Part shown: positions 44,908 through 53,259 of the stretch, one piece after another | Layout of the letters: each line of letters starts with the position of its first letter | Numbering within the stretch: position 1 is the first letter of the stretch | Source: an uncultured Lewinella sp. | Lineage (GTDB): Bacteria; Bacteroidota; Bacteroidia; Chitinophagales; Saprospiraceae | Length of the DNA: 64,000 bases | Assembly: GCA_913057725.1 (NCBI GenBank) | Contig: CAJXOS010000001.1 | Span: 1-64,000, forward strand | Reading direction: 5' to 3' | The notes under the pieces: model-generated | What the model saw: the letters and a program-made list of their open reading frames with translations, nothing else | The model's database searches: none | Told to the model about the DNA's origin: nothing | Made by a program: the position numbers and the translations under genes

Positions 44908-44950
44908 AGGCTCGCCTTAGGATGACACATCCTGGGGCGAGCCTTTTTTT
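44908..44950. terminator. bidirectional terminator between M1 peptidase and hipT
   Basis: AGGCTCGCC / GGCGAGCCT plus TTTTTTT. The right arm and loop encode the last codons of hipT, so terminator and coding sequence overlap. Confidence 0.82.
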
Positions 44951-45945
44951 AGATAATTCCGTCGAGTACGAAAGTCTTGGATGTAACCACGTTTCGCATT
45001 GGAAGCCAATAAGGATCGTTCAACTAATTGTACAACCTCGTCTGTTTTCTCCAGATAACTATCCAGAAGTTTTGCCGTTCGCTTGGGCCGCATCTGCCAA
45101 CGTTGCGCTAGCTCCACAAAATCAGCATAGGCAGGATGGCCTTGTTTTATCCATTCCTCCGAACGATGATCATCAGCAAAGAGACCAGCACTCAGCGCAA
45201 AGTCGGTATCGTCTACGTGGAGACGAGTATTCAACAAATCATATGCAGGACTTAAGAAGTAATCCCCTTGTGGACTCTCGAGTACAGAGAAATTCTTCAA
45301 ATGTGCATCACCATTAGAAAACAGGTAATTGAACACTACTAATTGAAAGAGTTTCTCGATCTCTACTCGCCACGCAGGCAAGAACTCCTGTAGTACTAAT
45401 CCGAGTGCCTCATAACTATAATTATACTTGAAGTTAGGTCCCGCATTTTCACTAGTTTTTCCGGCTAGTGATGCAAAGTCCTCACTCCCCCATTTATGTC
45501 CATCGGCTCCCAGGTCAAATCGTCTTGTTAAATATGCTGGTGTTCCGTCAGCAAAAAAAACAAGTGCATTTGCTGCAGTACGAATTCCAAACACTTGCTC
45601 AGCAATCTGCATCGTCAAGTGCTCATTCATAGGAGCCTGGTCTACCCTCTTTAAATCTCTCGGGATCGGCTTGAGGATATATTGTCCTTGTTCATGAGCA
45701 TGAGTCAGTCGCAAAGATTTCCCATCTAAAACCATACTTGATTTTTCCTGAACGCCAGAAACCGAGAGCCTTTTACGATTATCAATGAACGCTGCAGCCG
45801 TTTCTTCATTTACTGTTGGTGGAGCAAATGGTAAAACATGCGAGACTCGTGCACCATCAAATAGACGGCGTAGAGCAACTGGACTGTAAGTAGTATAACC
45901 TTCAGCCAAAGTACTAGGACAATATTGTAGTTGTTCCAGATTCAT
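44917..45945 (-). CDS. hipT: HipT-like serine/threonine kinase toxin
   Basis: 342 aa, equivalent to the HipA kinase core without its N-subdomain 1. It carries the glycine-rich loop RLSVSGVQEKSSM, whose Ser61-x-Ser63 pair resembles the paired autophosphorylated serines of HipT, the ATP-binding YILKP strand, the catalytic NGDAHLKNFS (Asp and Lys-Asn) and the metal-binding SPAYDLL. HipA/HipT toxins phosphorylate aminoacyl-tRNA synthetases and halt growth. The ATG lies 6 bp after the HipS-like gene. All catalytic residues I can check are present, so it should be active. The actual target is unknown. Confidence 0.85.
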   Translation of the reverse strand: MNLEQLQYCPSTLAEGYTTYSPVALRRLFDGARVSHVLPFAPPTVNEETAAAFIDNRKRLSVSGVQEKSSMVLDGKSLRLTHAHEQGQYILKPIPRDLKRVDQAPMNEHLTMQIAEQVFGIRTAANALVFFADGTPAYLTRRFDLGADGHKWGSEDFASLAGKTSENAGPNFKYNYSYEALGLVLQEFLPAWRVEIEKLFQLVVFNYLFSNGDAHLKNFSVLESPQGDYFLSPAYDLLNTRLHVDDTDFALSAGLFADDHRSEEWIKQGHPAYADFVELAQRWQMRPKRTAKLLDSYLEKTDEVVQLVERSLLASNAKRGYIQDFRTRRNYLKKGSPQDVSS

Positions 45946-45951
45946 GTTTCT

Positions 45952-46278
45952 TTATTCTTCTGCTTCCACAGTAATTGCTCCAATCGTATCATGAACTGCC
46001 GTAGCAAGTAGTAATCCAAAATGATCATTTTCATCAATCTTCAACTGCTGACTTTGCAAACGCCGATTCACACCTTCACTTAACATGTTGAAGAAAAAAG
46101 GAAATAGGTAGTCACTCTCATATGCTCCTATTCGCTTTGGCAAACGTAAGCTTACAGCTGAAGCTTTAGGATCCACAACCCAAGCTTCATCATAAGTAAA
46201 AACATAACCACCTCCAGCACGCTCAGCCAATGTACCCACCCGTTTTCCATTGCGATAGACAATCGCTCTACGTTCCAT
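45952..46278 (-). CDS. hipS: HipS-like small protein (HipA N-terminal domain)
   Basis: 108 aa corresponding to the HipA N-terminal subdomain (Couple_hipA): VYRNGKRVGTLAERAGGGYVFTYDEAW, SVSLRLPKR-like strand and FPFFFNMLSEGVNRRL. In tripartite HipBST systems this separate protein, rather than HipB alone, neutralises the kinase. It overlaps the HTH gene by 11 bp and precedes hipT by 6 bp, so all three are translationally coupled. That it is the antitoxin here is inferred from organisation. Confidence 0.82.
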   Translation of the reverse strand: MERRAIVYRNGKRVGTLAERAGGGYVFTYDEAWVVDPKASAVSLRLPKRIGAYESDYLFPFFFNMLSEGVNRRLQSQQLKIDENDHFGLLLATAVHDTIGAITVEAEE

Positions 46279-46489
46279 GATCAGTCATTTTCTTCACTTG
46301 CAATACCAACTCTAAGCCTAAAACTTCGGTTAGCTTTTCCAATACCTCAAGCGTTGGATTATTCTGACCACGCTCCAATTTATAGAGGGTATTTATACTG
46401 ATATCAGCCAACTCCGCTAAATGAGGTTGAGTAAGGCCTAATGACTTTCGCCTAGCCTTAATAATTGTTCCTATTTGCTCAACTAACAC
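46268..46489 (-). CDS. hipB: HipB-like XRE-family HTH repressor
   Basis: A small DNA-binding protein with helix-turn-helix LTQPHLAELADISINTLYKLERGQNNPT. The tracked ORF begins at a TTG (46537, 89 aa). I favour the GTG at 46489 (73 aa), which places the start before the XRE fold (LVEQIGTIIKARRKS), but the choice is uncertain and the longer form would keep 16 extra residues. Three operator-like dyads lie over and upstream of the start. It probably represses its own hipBST operon. Confidence 0.8.
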   Translation of the reverse strand: MLVEQIGTIIKARRKSLGLTQPHLAELADISINTLYKLERGQNNPTLEVLEKLTEVLGLELVLQVKKMTDHGT

Positions 46490-46502
46490 TATAGTGTGAT
46501 TT
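46481..46502. promoter_or_regulatory. hip operator O1 (imperfect)
   Basis: AACTAACA-N6-TGTGATTT: one arm identical to O2 and O3, the other with two mismatches. The core ACACTATAGTGT is a perfect palindrome. It overlaps the proposed GTG start of hipB. Confidence 0.5.
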
Positions 46503-46541
46503 TTACTTAAAATAAGGGGTTCTTCTATACTTGTCAAGTCT

Positions 46542-46563
46542 AAATCACACCTTAATGTGATTT
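46542..46563. promoter_or_regulatory. hip operator O2 (perfect dyad)
   Basis: AAATCACA-N6-TGTGATTT, perfect 8-bp arms, just upstream of the hipB coding region. Its centre lies 61 bp from the O1 centre and 60 bp from the O3 centre. Confidence 0.72.
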
Positions 46564-46601
46564 TAATCTAAATAAGTAAAATTTAAGCTTTCAAACTACC
46601 A

Positions 46602-46623
46602 AAATCATATTTTAATGTGATTT
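46602..46623. promoter_or_regulatory. hip operator O3
   Basis: AAATCATA-N6-TGTGATTT, one mismatch from a perfect dyad, with identical geometry to O2 and a centre exactly 60 bp away. It lies between the hip operon and mvaD. Confidence 0.68.
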
Positions 46624-46709
46624 CAGCTACCATGCATTAATATCCATGCAGTATTGTCCTGAAGTCCGCTTCAGAATGAACCAAACAGATGCTTCACTCA
46701 TATTAAGAC

Positions 46710-46717
46710 TATCTTTG
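46710..46717 (+). promoter_or_regulatory. TAnnTTTG box for mvaD
   Basis: TATCTTTG ends 26 bp before the mvaD ATG. Confidence 0.5.
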
Positions 46718-46743
46718 GCACATCAAAGCCATCTGTATCATCA

Positions 46744-47832
46744 ATGGAGTATAGTAATCCAAAACTCATACTGGATAGTAGTACGATTGAAGCCGGCAAA
46801 ATTCGTTGGCGTAGTCCGAGTAATATTGCCCTCGTCAAATACTGGGGTAAGTACGGTCAACAGCAGCCGCGTAATCCATCTATTAGTTTAACGCTATCGC
46901 AAGCAGCAACTGATACAACTCTCAGTTACGGACCAAAGCAAGCAGATCGAGACATTGATCTTGAATTCTATTTTGCCGGAGAGTCACGTCCTGACTTTGC
47001 GCAGAAGGTCGAAAAATACTTCCTCTCTCTGCTTCCAGTTTTTCCTTTCCTAAAGCAGCTTCACCTTAGGATCGATACAGACAATAGCTTTCCCCACTCT
47101 GCGGGTATTGCTTCTTCCGCATCAGCGATGAGTGCGTTAGCGCTTATTCTTTGTGGCATGGAAAAACGCTTCTTCAATACACTTTCGGAAGAATCCGAAT
47201 TCTTACAAAAAGCATCTTATCTATCTCGCTTGGGTTCAGGTAGTGCATGCCGCTCAGTTTATCCGCATGTTGCTATCTGGGGAGATACGGCTAGTGCTCC
47301 CGCAGCCAGCAATGATTTTGCTATTCCATATGCAGATGAGGTAGATCCAATTTTCCAGAGTTATCATGATGATATATTAATCATTAGCCGCGCCGAGAAA
47401 AGTGTTAGTAGTAGAGCTGGACACCAGTTAATGGAGGATAACCTGTATGCAGAAAATCGCTACCAACAAGCACGTCAAAGACTGACTCGCCTAATCGATG
47501 CAATGAAGGAGGGTGACCTGGAGACTTTCGGGAAAATCACCGAATCGGAGGCACTTACCTTGCACGCCTTAATGATGACCTCTAATCCGCCTTACCTACT
47601 TATGGAGCCAAATAGTATTGCAGCTATTCGCAAGGTTCAGGATTTTCGGGCTGATACTGGCCATCCATTGTATTTCACTTTGGATGCAGGTCCAAATCTA
47701 CATTTACTCTATCCGGATAATATTGCGGAGCCCGTAAAGGAGTTCATTCGCACTGAATTGGTACCGCTTTGTCAAGATGGATTATACATTGCTGACCGTT
47801 GTGGTGCCGGACCAGAAGAATTAGAAGCTTAA
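46744..47832 (+). CDS. mvaD: diphosphomevalonate decarboxylase
   Basis: A 362-aa GHMP-superfamily enzyme that makes isopentenyl diphosphate from mevalonate 5-diphosphate. IALVKYWGKYGQQQPRNPSISLTLS is the substrate-binding N-terminus, HSAGIASSASAMSALALIL the ATP loop and LSRLGSGSACRSVYP the catalytic region. Its presence means the organism makes isoprenoids by the mevalonate route. It is monocistronic; the divergent neighbour is the hip module. Confidence 0.95.
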   Translation: MEYSNPKLILDSSTIEAGKIRWRSPSNIALVKYWGKYGQQQPRNPSISLTLSQAATDTTLSYGPKQADRDIDLEFYFAGESRPDFAQKVEKYFLSLLPVFPFLKQLHLRIDTDNSFPHSAGIASSASAMSALALILCGMEKRFFNTLSEESEFLQKASYLSRLGSGSACRSVYPHVAIWGDTASAPAASNDFAIPYADEVDPIFQSYHDDILIISRAEKSVSSRAGHQLMEDNLYAENRYQQARQRLTRLIDAMKEGDLETFGKITESEALTLHALMMTSNPPYLLMEPNSIAAIRKVQDFRADTGHPLYFTLDAGPNLHLLYPDNIAEPVKEFIRTELVPLCQDGLYIADRCGAGPEELEA

Positions 47833-47912
47833 GTCAATGTAGAGATAGTAAATCCGAACCTTTTTTACTTCCCGCTGAAAACTCTTCTTGCCTTTAATTC
47901 TGACCAAACGCT

Positions 47913-47920
47913 TATCTTTG
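47913..47920 (+). promoter_or_regulatory. promoter of the serine palmitoyltransferase gene
   Basis: TTG (47888-47890), 22-bp spacer, TATCTTTG: a complete Bacteroidota sigma-A promoter, with the -7 box 58 bp before the ATG. The best-formed promoter in the window. Confidence 0.65.
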
Positions 47921-47977
47921 CATCTTAATCCTAACAAAACGAAGCCATAAATCTAAGGGCTTCAAAAAGTGTGTCTT

Positions 47978-49225
47978 ATGGATTTATTTGCAAAGATGAA
48001 AGCAGACCGGGGGCCACTCGGTAAATACTCAGAGTTTGCTCACGGCTACTATACCTTTCCAAAACTTGAAGGTGAACTTGGCAGTCGAATGAAATTCCAA
48101 GGCAAGGAGATGATTGTCTGGAGTGTCAACAATTACCTTGGTTTAGGTAACCACCCTGAAGTACGTAAGGCTGATGCCGATGCGGCTAAGGATTGGGGGT
48201 TGGCTTACCCAATGGGTAGCCGAATGATGTCAGGTGAAACTAAGTACCACGAGGAGCTCGAGCAAAAGTTGGCAGATCACGTGCAGAAGGAAGAAGGCCT
48301 ACTGCTCAACTTTGGTTATCAAGGTATCATGTCTATTGTGGATGCATTGCTGACTCGTCGTGATGTAGTTGTCTACGACAAAGACAACCATGCATGTATC
48401 TATGATGGTATCCGCATGCACATCGGACCACGTTATGCTTTTGAGCACAATGATATTGATAGCTTTAAAAAGCAAATGGAGAAAGCTACTGCCAAAGCAG
48501 AAGAAACTGGCGGTGGTATCCTTGTTATTACTGAGGGTGTATTTGGTATGCGTGGTGAACAAGGTATCCTAAAGGAGATTGTTGCTACTCGTGATCAGTA
48601 TGACTTCCGTCTACTTGTAGATGATGCTCACGGTTATGGTACATTAGGTGCTACTGGCGCTGGTGCTGGTGAGGAGCAAGGTGTACAAGATGAGATCGAT
48701 ATCTACTTCAGCACATTCGCAAAATCAATGGCTGGAATAGGCGCCTTTGCTGCCGGTGATGCCGACGTTATCAACTTCCTACGTTATAACCTTCGTTCAC
48801 AGATCTACGCGAAGTCACTTCCTATGCCAATGGTAATTGGTGCATTGAAGCGTTTCGAGTTGATGCGAGCTATGCCAGAATTGAAAGAACGTCTTTGGCG
48901 TAATGTGAACATGTTGCAGAAGGGGCTACAAGATGCTGGTTTCTATATCGGAAATACTGGTGCCTGTGTTACACCTGTATACATGAAAGGTAGTGTAGGT
49001 GAAGCCATTGCACTGGTTAAAGACCTACGTGAAAACTTTGGTATCTTCTGTTCAATCGTGGTTTATCCAGTTATCCCGAAGGGGCAAATGATCTTGCGTC
49101 TGATCCCTACTGCTTCGCACACCGAAGAGGATATCACAACTACTTTGGAAGCCTTCAAAGCTATTCGTACTAAGTTAGAGGACGGTATCTATGCTGCTGA
49201 AGGAGCCTTAGTTACTGATGATTAA
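47978..49225 (+). CDS. spt: serine palmitoyltransferase (alpha-oxoamine synthase family)
   Basis: A 415-aa PLP enzyme. VWSVNNYLGLGNHPEVRKA, GSRMMSGETKYHEELEQKLA, VDDAHGYGTLG and the PLP-lysine segment STFAKSMAGIGAF define the alpha-oxoamine synthase fold. The FAKSMAGIGAF variant matches Bacteroidota serine palmitoyltransferases, which condense serine with a fatty acyl-CoA to start sphingolipid synthesis. Glycine C-acetyltransferase or KBL-type enzymes are the alternative. The ATG at 47978 is preferred to the GTG three codons upstream. Biased codon use and a consensus promoter suggest high expression. Confidence 0.85.
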   Translation: MDLFAKMKADRGPLGKYSEFAHGYYTFPKLEGELGSRMKFQGKEMIVWSVNNYLGLGNHPEVRKADADAAKDWGLAYPMGSRMMSGETKYHEELEQKLADHVQKEEGLLLNFGYQGIMSIVDALLTRRDVVVYDKDNHACIYDGIRMHIGPRYAFEHNDIDSFKKQMEKATAKAEETGGGILVITEGVFGMRGEQGILKEIVATRDQYDFRLLVDDAHGYGTLGATGAGAGEEQGVQDEIDIYFSTFAKSMAGIGAFAAGDADVINFLRYNLRSQIYAKSLPMPMVIGALKRFELMRAMPELKERLWRNVNMLQKGLQDAGFYIGNTGACVTPVYMKGSVGEAIALVKDLRENFGIFCSIVVYPVIPKGQMILRLIPTASHTEEDITTTLEAFKAIRTKLEDGIYAAEGALVTDD

Positions 49226-49250
49226 TTGATACTTTTCATCAATATAGAAG

Positions 49251-49290
49251 AAGCGGCCCGGAACATCACTGATGATTCGGGCCGCTTTGA
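49251..49290 (+). terminator. intrinsic terminator after serine palmitoyltransferase
   Basis: A perfect 10-bp inverted repeat AAGCGGCCCG / CGGGCCGCTT with a 17-nt loop, then TTGATT. Confidence 0.82.
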
Positions 49291-49332
49291 TTATGAGGCT
49301 TTTAGGAATTAATTTGAGGCATTATCGGATGC

Positions 49333-50199
49333 TTACAGGGAGCCAAATTTCACTAGCTCAAACTCAGGTGTCGATTCAAATTGCTGCTTAAGAATTCCCA
49401 GGTGGCCAGCACCAAATAGCACAAGTACTCGATCGTCTTCTTGGATATCAAGACGTTGAATTTTCCGAAAAATCCGCAGATTGCGGTTATACCAATAGGT
49501 AGCTAAAAAGTCTGGCCCGATCGTTTCTCCCAGGGTAAAATCACCAATGAGATAAGCTCCATGTCCCCGGCGAATGACGTCATCGCGATTCATATACTTA
49601 AATACTTCCAGCAAGGACAATTCATTTTCGAGATAGGTTTCGTAGTCGTAAAAAGTAGTGTATAGGGAGTCAAATAAACCCTCGCTTTGCCAATCATAAT
49701 CCTTGAACATTTCTTCAAATACTGGACGAACACTAGCAAAACGCTCATCCTCTTGCATATCTCCCAGTATTGACCCAGCATCACATCCATAGATGGTATC
49801 TAATCCCATCCGGTGCATTAGGCGAATACCGATTTGATCACGCTCATTGCGCTTAAGTTCTTCTTCCCCCTTCAACCAACGCTCGTAACGACGCATTAAA
49901 TAACCGGTATTCGCACCAGATTCAACTACAATTTTCGTCGGTTTAAAGCGTGCCAGGTAGTCCAATAGCTCGCGTACTTCGGCTTGCTTCTCTTGCGACT
50001 TCACGTCAATTTGATCCTCTTCCGCAATCTTGTGTGCATCCAGATTTGGATAGGAAAAATGAAAGGTCCCGACGAGCAAAACCTGTGGTAATTGTCGATC
50101 TCCAACTAAGATTGAGTCGGGTGAAGACTGCGCTTGAAGATCTGCTGTACCAAATACAACTAGCAACAAAAGTGCGGCAAATGAATATCTAAAGTTCAT
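49333..50199 (-). CDS. DUF5694 family exported protein (TraB/ChaN-like fold)
   Basis: 288 aa with a signal peptide (ALLLLVVFGTADLQAQ). VLLVGTFHFSYPN and the C-terminal VLVLFGAGHLGILKQQFE are the paired motifs of DUF5694, which belongs with the TraB/ChaN/EreA-like group where conserved Glu and His residues may bind metal or heme (here IVVESGAN, GTFHF, GAGHLG). No reaction is established for the family. It is monocistronic; a TACATTTG box lies 32 bp upstream. Confidence 0.82.
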   Translation of the reverse strand: MNFRYSFAALLLLVVFGTADLQAQSSPDSILVGDRQLPQVLLVGTFHFSYPNLDAHKIAEEDQIDVKSQEKQAEVRELLDYLARFKPTKIVVESGANTGYLMRRYERWLKGEEELKRNERDQIGIRLMHRMGLDTIYGCDAGSILGDMQEDERFASVRPVFEEMFKDYDWQSEGLFDSLYTTFYDYETYLENELSLLEVFKYMNRDDVIRRGHGAYLIGDFTLGETIGPDFLATYWYNRNLRIFRKIQRLDIQEDDRVLVLFGAGHLGILKQQFESTPEFELVKFGSL

Positions 50200-50230
50200 A
50201 ACAAAATACAGTTTGGTTAATCGGATACTT

Positions 50231-50238
50231 CAAATGTA
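50231..50238 (-). promoter_or_regulatory. TAnnTTTG box for the DUF5694 gene
   Basis: TACATTTG on the minus strand, 32 bp before the ATG. Confidence 0.5.
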
Positions 50239-50390
50239 AAGGCTTGATTAACAGGTCAAAAGCGCGATCGATAATTCCTGGGATGCAATCGGCGAATCAC
50301 AGACCAGCACAAAATCTAAATTCACCGATTGAATTAGGTAATTCACCGATAGTTGGCTCTAGTACTACCTTTAAAGAGTAATTTTATAGT

Positions 50391-51431
50391 ATGAAACGGA
50401 AGATTGGCAGCCTGCTACTTTACACATTCCTATTCTATCAAGTATTCGGTCCACTCAGGGAATATTTGGAGGGAGACGATCCATATGAGATATGGAACTG
50501 GTTCGACACGACACAAGCATTTCTCTTAGTGTCTACTAGTATTTTGGCCTTTATGGCCTACAGCTTAGGAGCTTATCTAGTCCTATACTATTGCTATAAA
50601 AAAGTACCCACTTGGTTACTCGCAATTCTCATTGTTTTAGTAGTCCCGGTATCGATTGCTTTCCGATATCTGCTTCAAGAAGTTTTGATGTATTGGCTGA
50701 CAGGAGAGGGAAATTATACCGAAGGCTACCCTTTAGATATCTACTTCATTGATAACCTTTACTATGCTTTCGTCTTTGTCAGTTTCGGTGTAATTATCTA
50801 CTTCTTACATTACTCTCAATACAAGGAAAAACAAGAACAACAGCTCCAAATTGAAAACCAAAAAATTCAATTGTCATTACTTCGCTCTCAAATAAACCCG
50901 CATTTTCTCTTCAATGCGTTGAATAATATTTACGCACTTGTGAATGAAAATAATAAGCAATCTCTTCCTGCTTTAGAAAAGCTTTCCAGCATACTTCGTT
51001 ACAGTCTTTACGAACAATCGGAGTTCGTACCATTTGATAAAGAGTGGCAAAAAATCGAAGATTATATCACCTTAGAGAGCATGCGTTTACCGTATCGTCC
51101 AGCATTTCTTTTGGACGTTCCTCCTACTCTACCAGCAGTTTGCATCCCTCCGTTTCTATTTATTGGACTAGTAGAAAACACTTTCAAGCATGGGCAATTA
51201 GACCAAGCTGAAAGCCCTGCTCGCATCAAAATTAGCCAAGAAAACGAACTACTCCGCTTTCAAATCAGTAATGGAATAGCACAAAAAACCAAAGATGAAA
51301 TAGGAGGAATTGGGCTACAGAATATCCGAGATCGACTCGCTTTAATCTATCCCAATACACATGTATTTGAAGTCGAAAATATTGAGCAACAATTCTCTGT
51401 TCTTATCGAAATCCCCGCTAAACCATGTTAA
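50391..51431 (+). CDS. LytS/YehU-type sensor histidine kinase
   Basis: 346 aa. Four hydrophobic segments fill residues 1-145. A coiled linker (KEKQEQQLQIENQKIQLSLLRSQ) leads to the His_kinase dimerisation motif QINPHFLFNALNNIYALV with the phospho-accepting His. The ATPase core shows FLFIGLVENTFKHG (N-box) and GGIGLQNIRDRL (G-box). It overlaps the response regulator gene by 7 bp, a translationally coupled pair. There is no periplasmic sensor domain, so the signal is likely sensed in the membrane. Confidence 0.92.
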   Translation: MKRKIGSLLLYTFLFYQVFGPLREYLEGDDPYEIWNWFDTTQAFLLVSTSILAFMAYSLGAYLVLYYCYKKVPTWLLAILIVLVVPVSIAFRYLLQEVLMYWLTGEGNYTEGYPLDIYFIDNLYYAFVFVSFGVIIYFLHYSQYKEKQEQQLQIENQKIQLSLLRSQINPHFLFNALNNIYALVNENNKQSLPALEKLSSILRYSLYEQSEFVPFDKEWQKIEDYITLESMRLPYRPAFLLDVPPTLPAVCIPPFLFIGLVENTFKHGQLDQAESPARIKISQENELLRFQISNGIAQKTKDEIGGIGLQNIRDRLALIYPNTHVFEVENIEQQFSVLIEIPAKPC

Positions 51432-52126
51432 AGTGTATCATCATCGATGACGAGCCCCTGGCAGTAAAACTCCTATTAGACTACGCGAGTAAAACTCCTG
51501 ATTTAGAGGCTGTTGCACATTACAGTAATCCAATCACTGGCATACAGGAATTAGAACAATTTCAGCCAGATGTGATTCTATTAGATGTACAAATGCCAGA
51601 ATTAAGTGGGATACAGTTTGCTAAAATCGTTCAAGGAAAATACCCTGTAATTCTCACTACAGCGTATGAGCAATATGCATTAGAGGGCTATGATTTGAAT
51701 GTGGTAGATTACCTCTTAAAGCCTATTTCTCTGGAACGTTTTCAACAGGCAATTGATAAGCTTCAAGAACGCCTCACTCCTTCTACTAAAAGTATAAGCA
51801 CAGTAGATACGACTCAATATATCTTCGTCAAAAGTGGCTACAAAACGGTTCGTATAGATCTCGCCGACATACTCTACTTGGAAGGACTCAGTGATTATGT
51901 TCGGATCCAAACGACAAAGGAGTCTATTCTTACACTCGATACGATGAAACATCTGCTTGCAGAACTGCCATCAGATCGTTTCATGCGAGTGCATCGTTCT
52001 CACATTATTGCCTTGGATAAAATTGACTTTATCGAACGAAATAGGATAATCATTCAAGAGAAATATATCCCGATTAGTGCTTCCTATTTAGATGAGTTTT
52101 GGGCACGTATTAAACCAACTTCTTAA
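51425..52126 (+). CDS. LytTR-family response regulator
   Basis: 233 aa. The receiver domain (1-120) has the acidic pair IIDDEPLA, the phospho-accepting Asp in VILLDVQMPELSG and the switch Lys in VDYLLKPISLERF. The LytTR DNA-binding domain (135-230) includes ILYLEGLSDYVRIQT and FMRVHRSHIIALDKI. It is the cognate partner of the overlapping kinase. Its last 17 bp overlap the end of the convergent DinB-like gene. Targets cannot be read from sequence. Confidence 0.93.
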   Translation: MLKCIIIDDEPLAVKLLLDYASKTPDLEAVAHYSNPITGIQELEQFQPDVILLDVQMPELSGIQFAKIVQGKYPVILTTAYEQYALEGYDLNVVDYLLKPISLERFQQAIDKLQERLTPSTKSISTVDTTQYIFVKSGYKTVRIDLADILYLEGLSDYVRIQTTKESILTLDTMKHLLAELPSDRFMRVHRSHIIALDKIDFIERNRIIIQEKYIPISASYLDEFWARIKPTS

Positions 52127-52580
52127 GTGCCATCATGGTTCCCAAGTGCATTGCTTCGTGCGCCAGGTTGAATTGAAAAGCCTCTTCTATTCGACTCAAT
52201 TCTACACCATAGCTCGTAGGGTACACCTTGAAGGTTTGAAACATACCTTGAGCATAGTCAGTCTCAAACTGCGTCAAAGCAGTGTCGCTCAAGCTTTGTA
52301 GTTCTTGATAAGCAGCTTCATCTACGAAACCATCAGGAGCAGTTCCTTTACGATAGGCCTCAATAAGCGCTTTATCCACAACCGGCTTTTGACCTGACAA
52401 GCTATAGCAAAGCAGTTGCTGCGTAACAATGATATGTCCGAAATTCCAGATCAGGTTATTACGAAATCCTTGTGGAATTGCGTTTAGCTGTTCAATACTC
52501 AGGCCTTGCATTAAGCCTAACATATTTGCCCTGGTCTGGCGTACTCCCTTCAGGATGAATTGAAAGTTGGCTATAGTCAT
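52110..52580 (-). CDS. DinB/DfsB family protein
   Basis: A 156-aa four-helix-bundle protein. The metal-binding histidines of the DinB fold are visible in WNFGHII and in LAHEAMHLG near the C-terminus. Such proteins act as thiol-dependent transferases or have no known role. It overlaps the convergent LytTR gene by 17 bp. A TAACTTTG box lies 31 bp upstream of the ATG. Confidence 0.85.
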   Translation of the reverse strand: MTIANFQFILKGVRQTRANMLGLMQGLSIEQLNAIPQGFRNNLIWNFGHIIVTQQLLCYSLSGQKPVVDKALIEAYRKGTAPDGFVDEAAYQELQSLSDTALTQFETDYAQGMFQTFKVYPTSYGVELSRIEEAFQFNLAHEAMHLGTMMALKKLV

Positions 52581-52610
52581 TGCTATCTACTTGATTGGTA
52601 ATGCGTTGCC

Positions 52611-52618
52611 CAAAGTTA
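52611..52618 (-). promoter_or_regulatory. TAnnTTTG box for the DinB-like gene
   Basis: TAACTTTG on the minus strand, 31 bp upstream of the ATG. Confidence 0.5.
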
Positions 52619-52774
52619 ATATTATGCGGTAAGGATCGCAGAAAAATTAACTGACCAATTTCGACATTTCAATCGTGAACAGAATGGCCCATTCTAAGCG
52701 CGTTCACAATTGGAATGTCGTTTTGGAAATTGATAAGTTATTTTTCAGGTAGTACTAAACATCCAGTAGCTTTC

Positions 52775-52782
52775 TATTTTTG
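52775..52782 (+). promoter_or_regulatory. TAnnTTTG box for dtd
   Basis: TATTTTTG lies 23 bp before the dtd ATG at 52805 and inside the longer tracked ORF, supporting the shorter start. Confidence 0.5.
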
Positions 52783-52804
52783 CTGCGTATTAAAAACAGA
52801 AATC

Positions 52805-53257
52805 ATGCGGGTTGTCATTCAGCGAGTAAGTGAGGCTTCAGTAACCATCGACGGAAATGTAAAATCGGCTATCGGAGATGGTCTGTTGGTACTATTAGGT
52901 ATTGAGCATGAAGATGAGCAGGATGATATCAATTGGCTATGTAAGAAGATCGTACAGCTACGGATCTTTGGAGATGAAGAGGGAAAGATGAATCGTTCCG
53001 TATTGGATATTAACGGAGATATTCTGGTCATCAGTCAATTTACCCTACATGCAAGTACCAAGAAAGGAAATAGGCCTAGCTATATAAAAGCGGCTCGTCC
53101 AGAGGTAGCAATCTCCCTCTACGAGCGATTCCTGGATCAACTGAGTCTTAGTCTGGGCAAACCAGTTGGTAGTGGTGAATTTGGTGCCGACATGAAAATA
53201 CGCCTCCTCAATGACGGCCCCGTCACCATTTGGATTGATTCCCGCAACCGGGAATAA
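52805..53257 (+). CDS. dtd: D-aminoacyl-tRNA deacylase
   Basis: A 150-aa enzyme that frees tRNA from mischarged D-amino acids and glycine. MRVVIQRVSEASVTIDG, the active-site SQFTLHAS and the C-terminal Gly-cisPro-like NDGPVTIWID are diagnostic. The ATG at 52805 yields the exact family length; the tracked start adds 30 unrelated residues. It converges on porZ, the stops being 2 bp apart. Confidence 0.96.
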   Translation: MRVVIQRVSEASVTIDGNVKSAIGDGLLVLLGIEHEDEQDDINWLCKKIVQLRIFGDEEGKMNRSVLDINGDILVISQFTLHASTKKGNRPSYIKAARPEVAISLYERFLDQLSLSLGKPVGSGEFGADMKIRLLNDGPVTIWIDSRNRE

Positions 53258-53259
53258 CG

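Noticed and set aside
44922-45317. 131-aa plus-strand ORF antisense to hipT
   Set aside because: It mirrors the coding strand of hipT, lacks recognisable features and begins inside the terminator.
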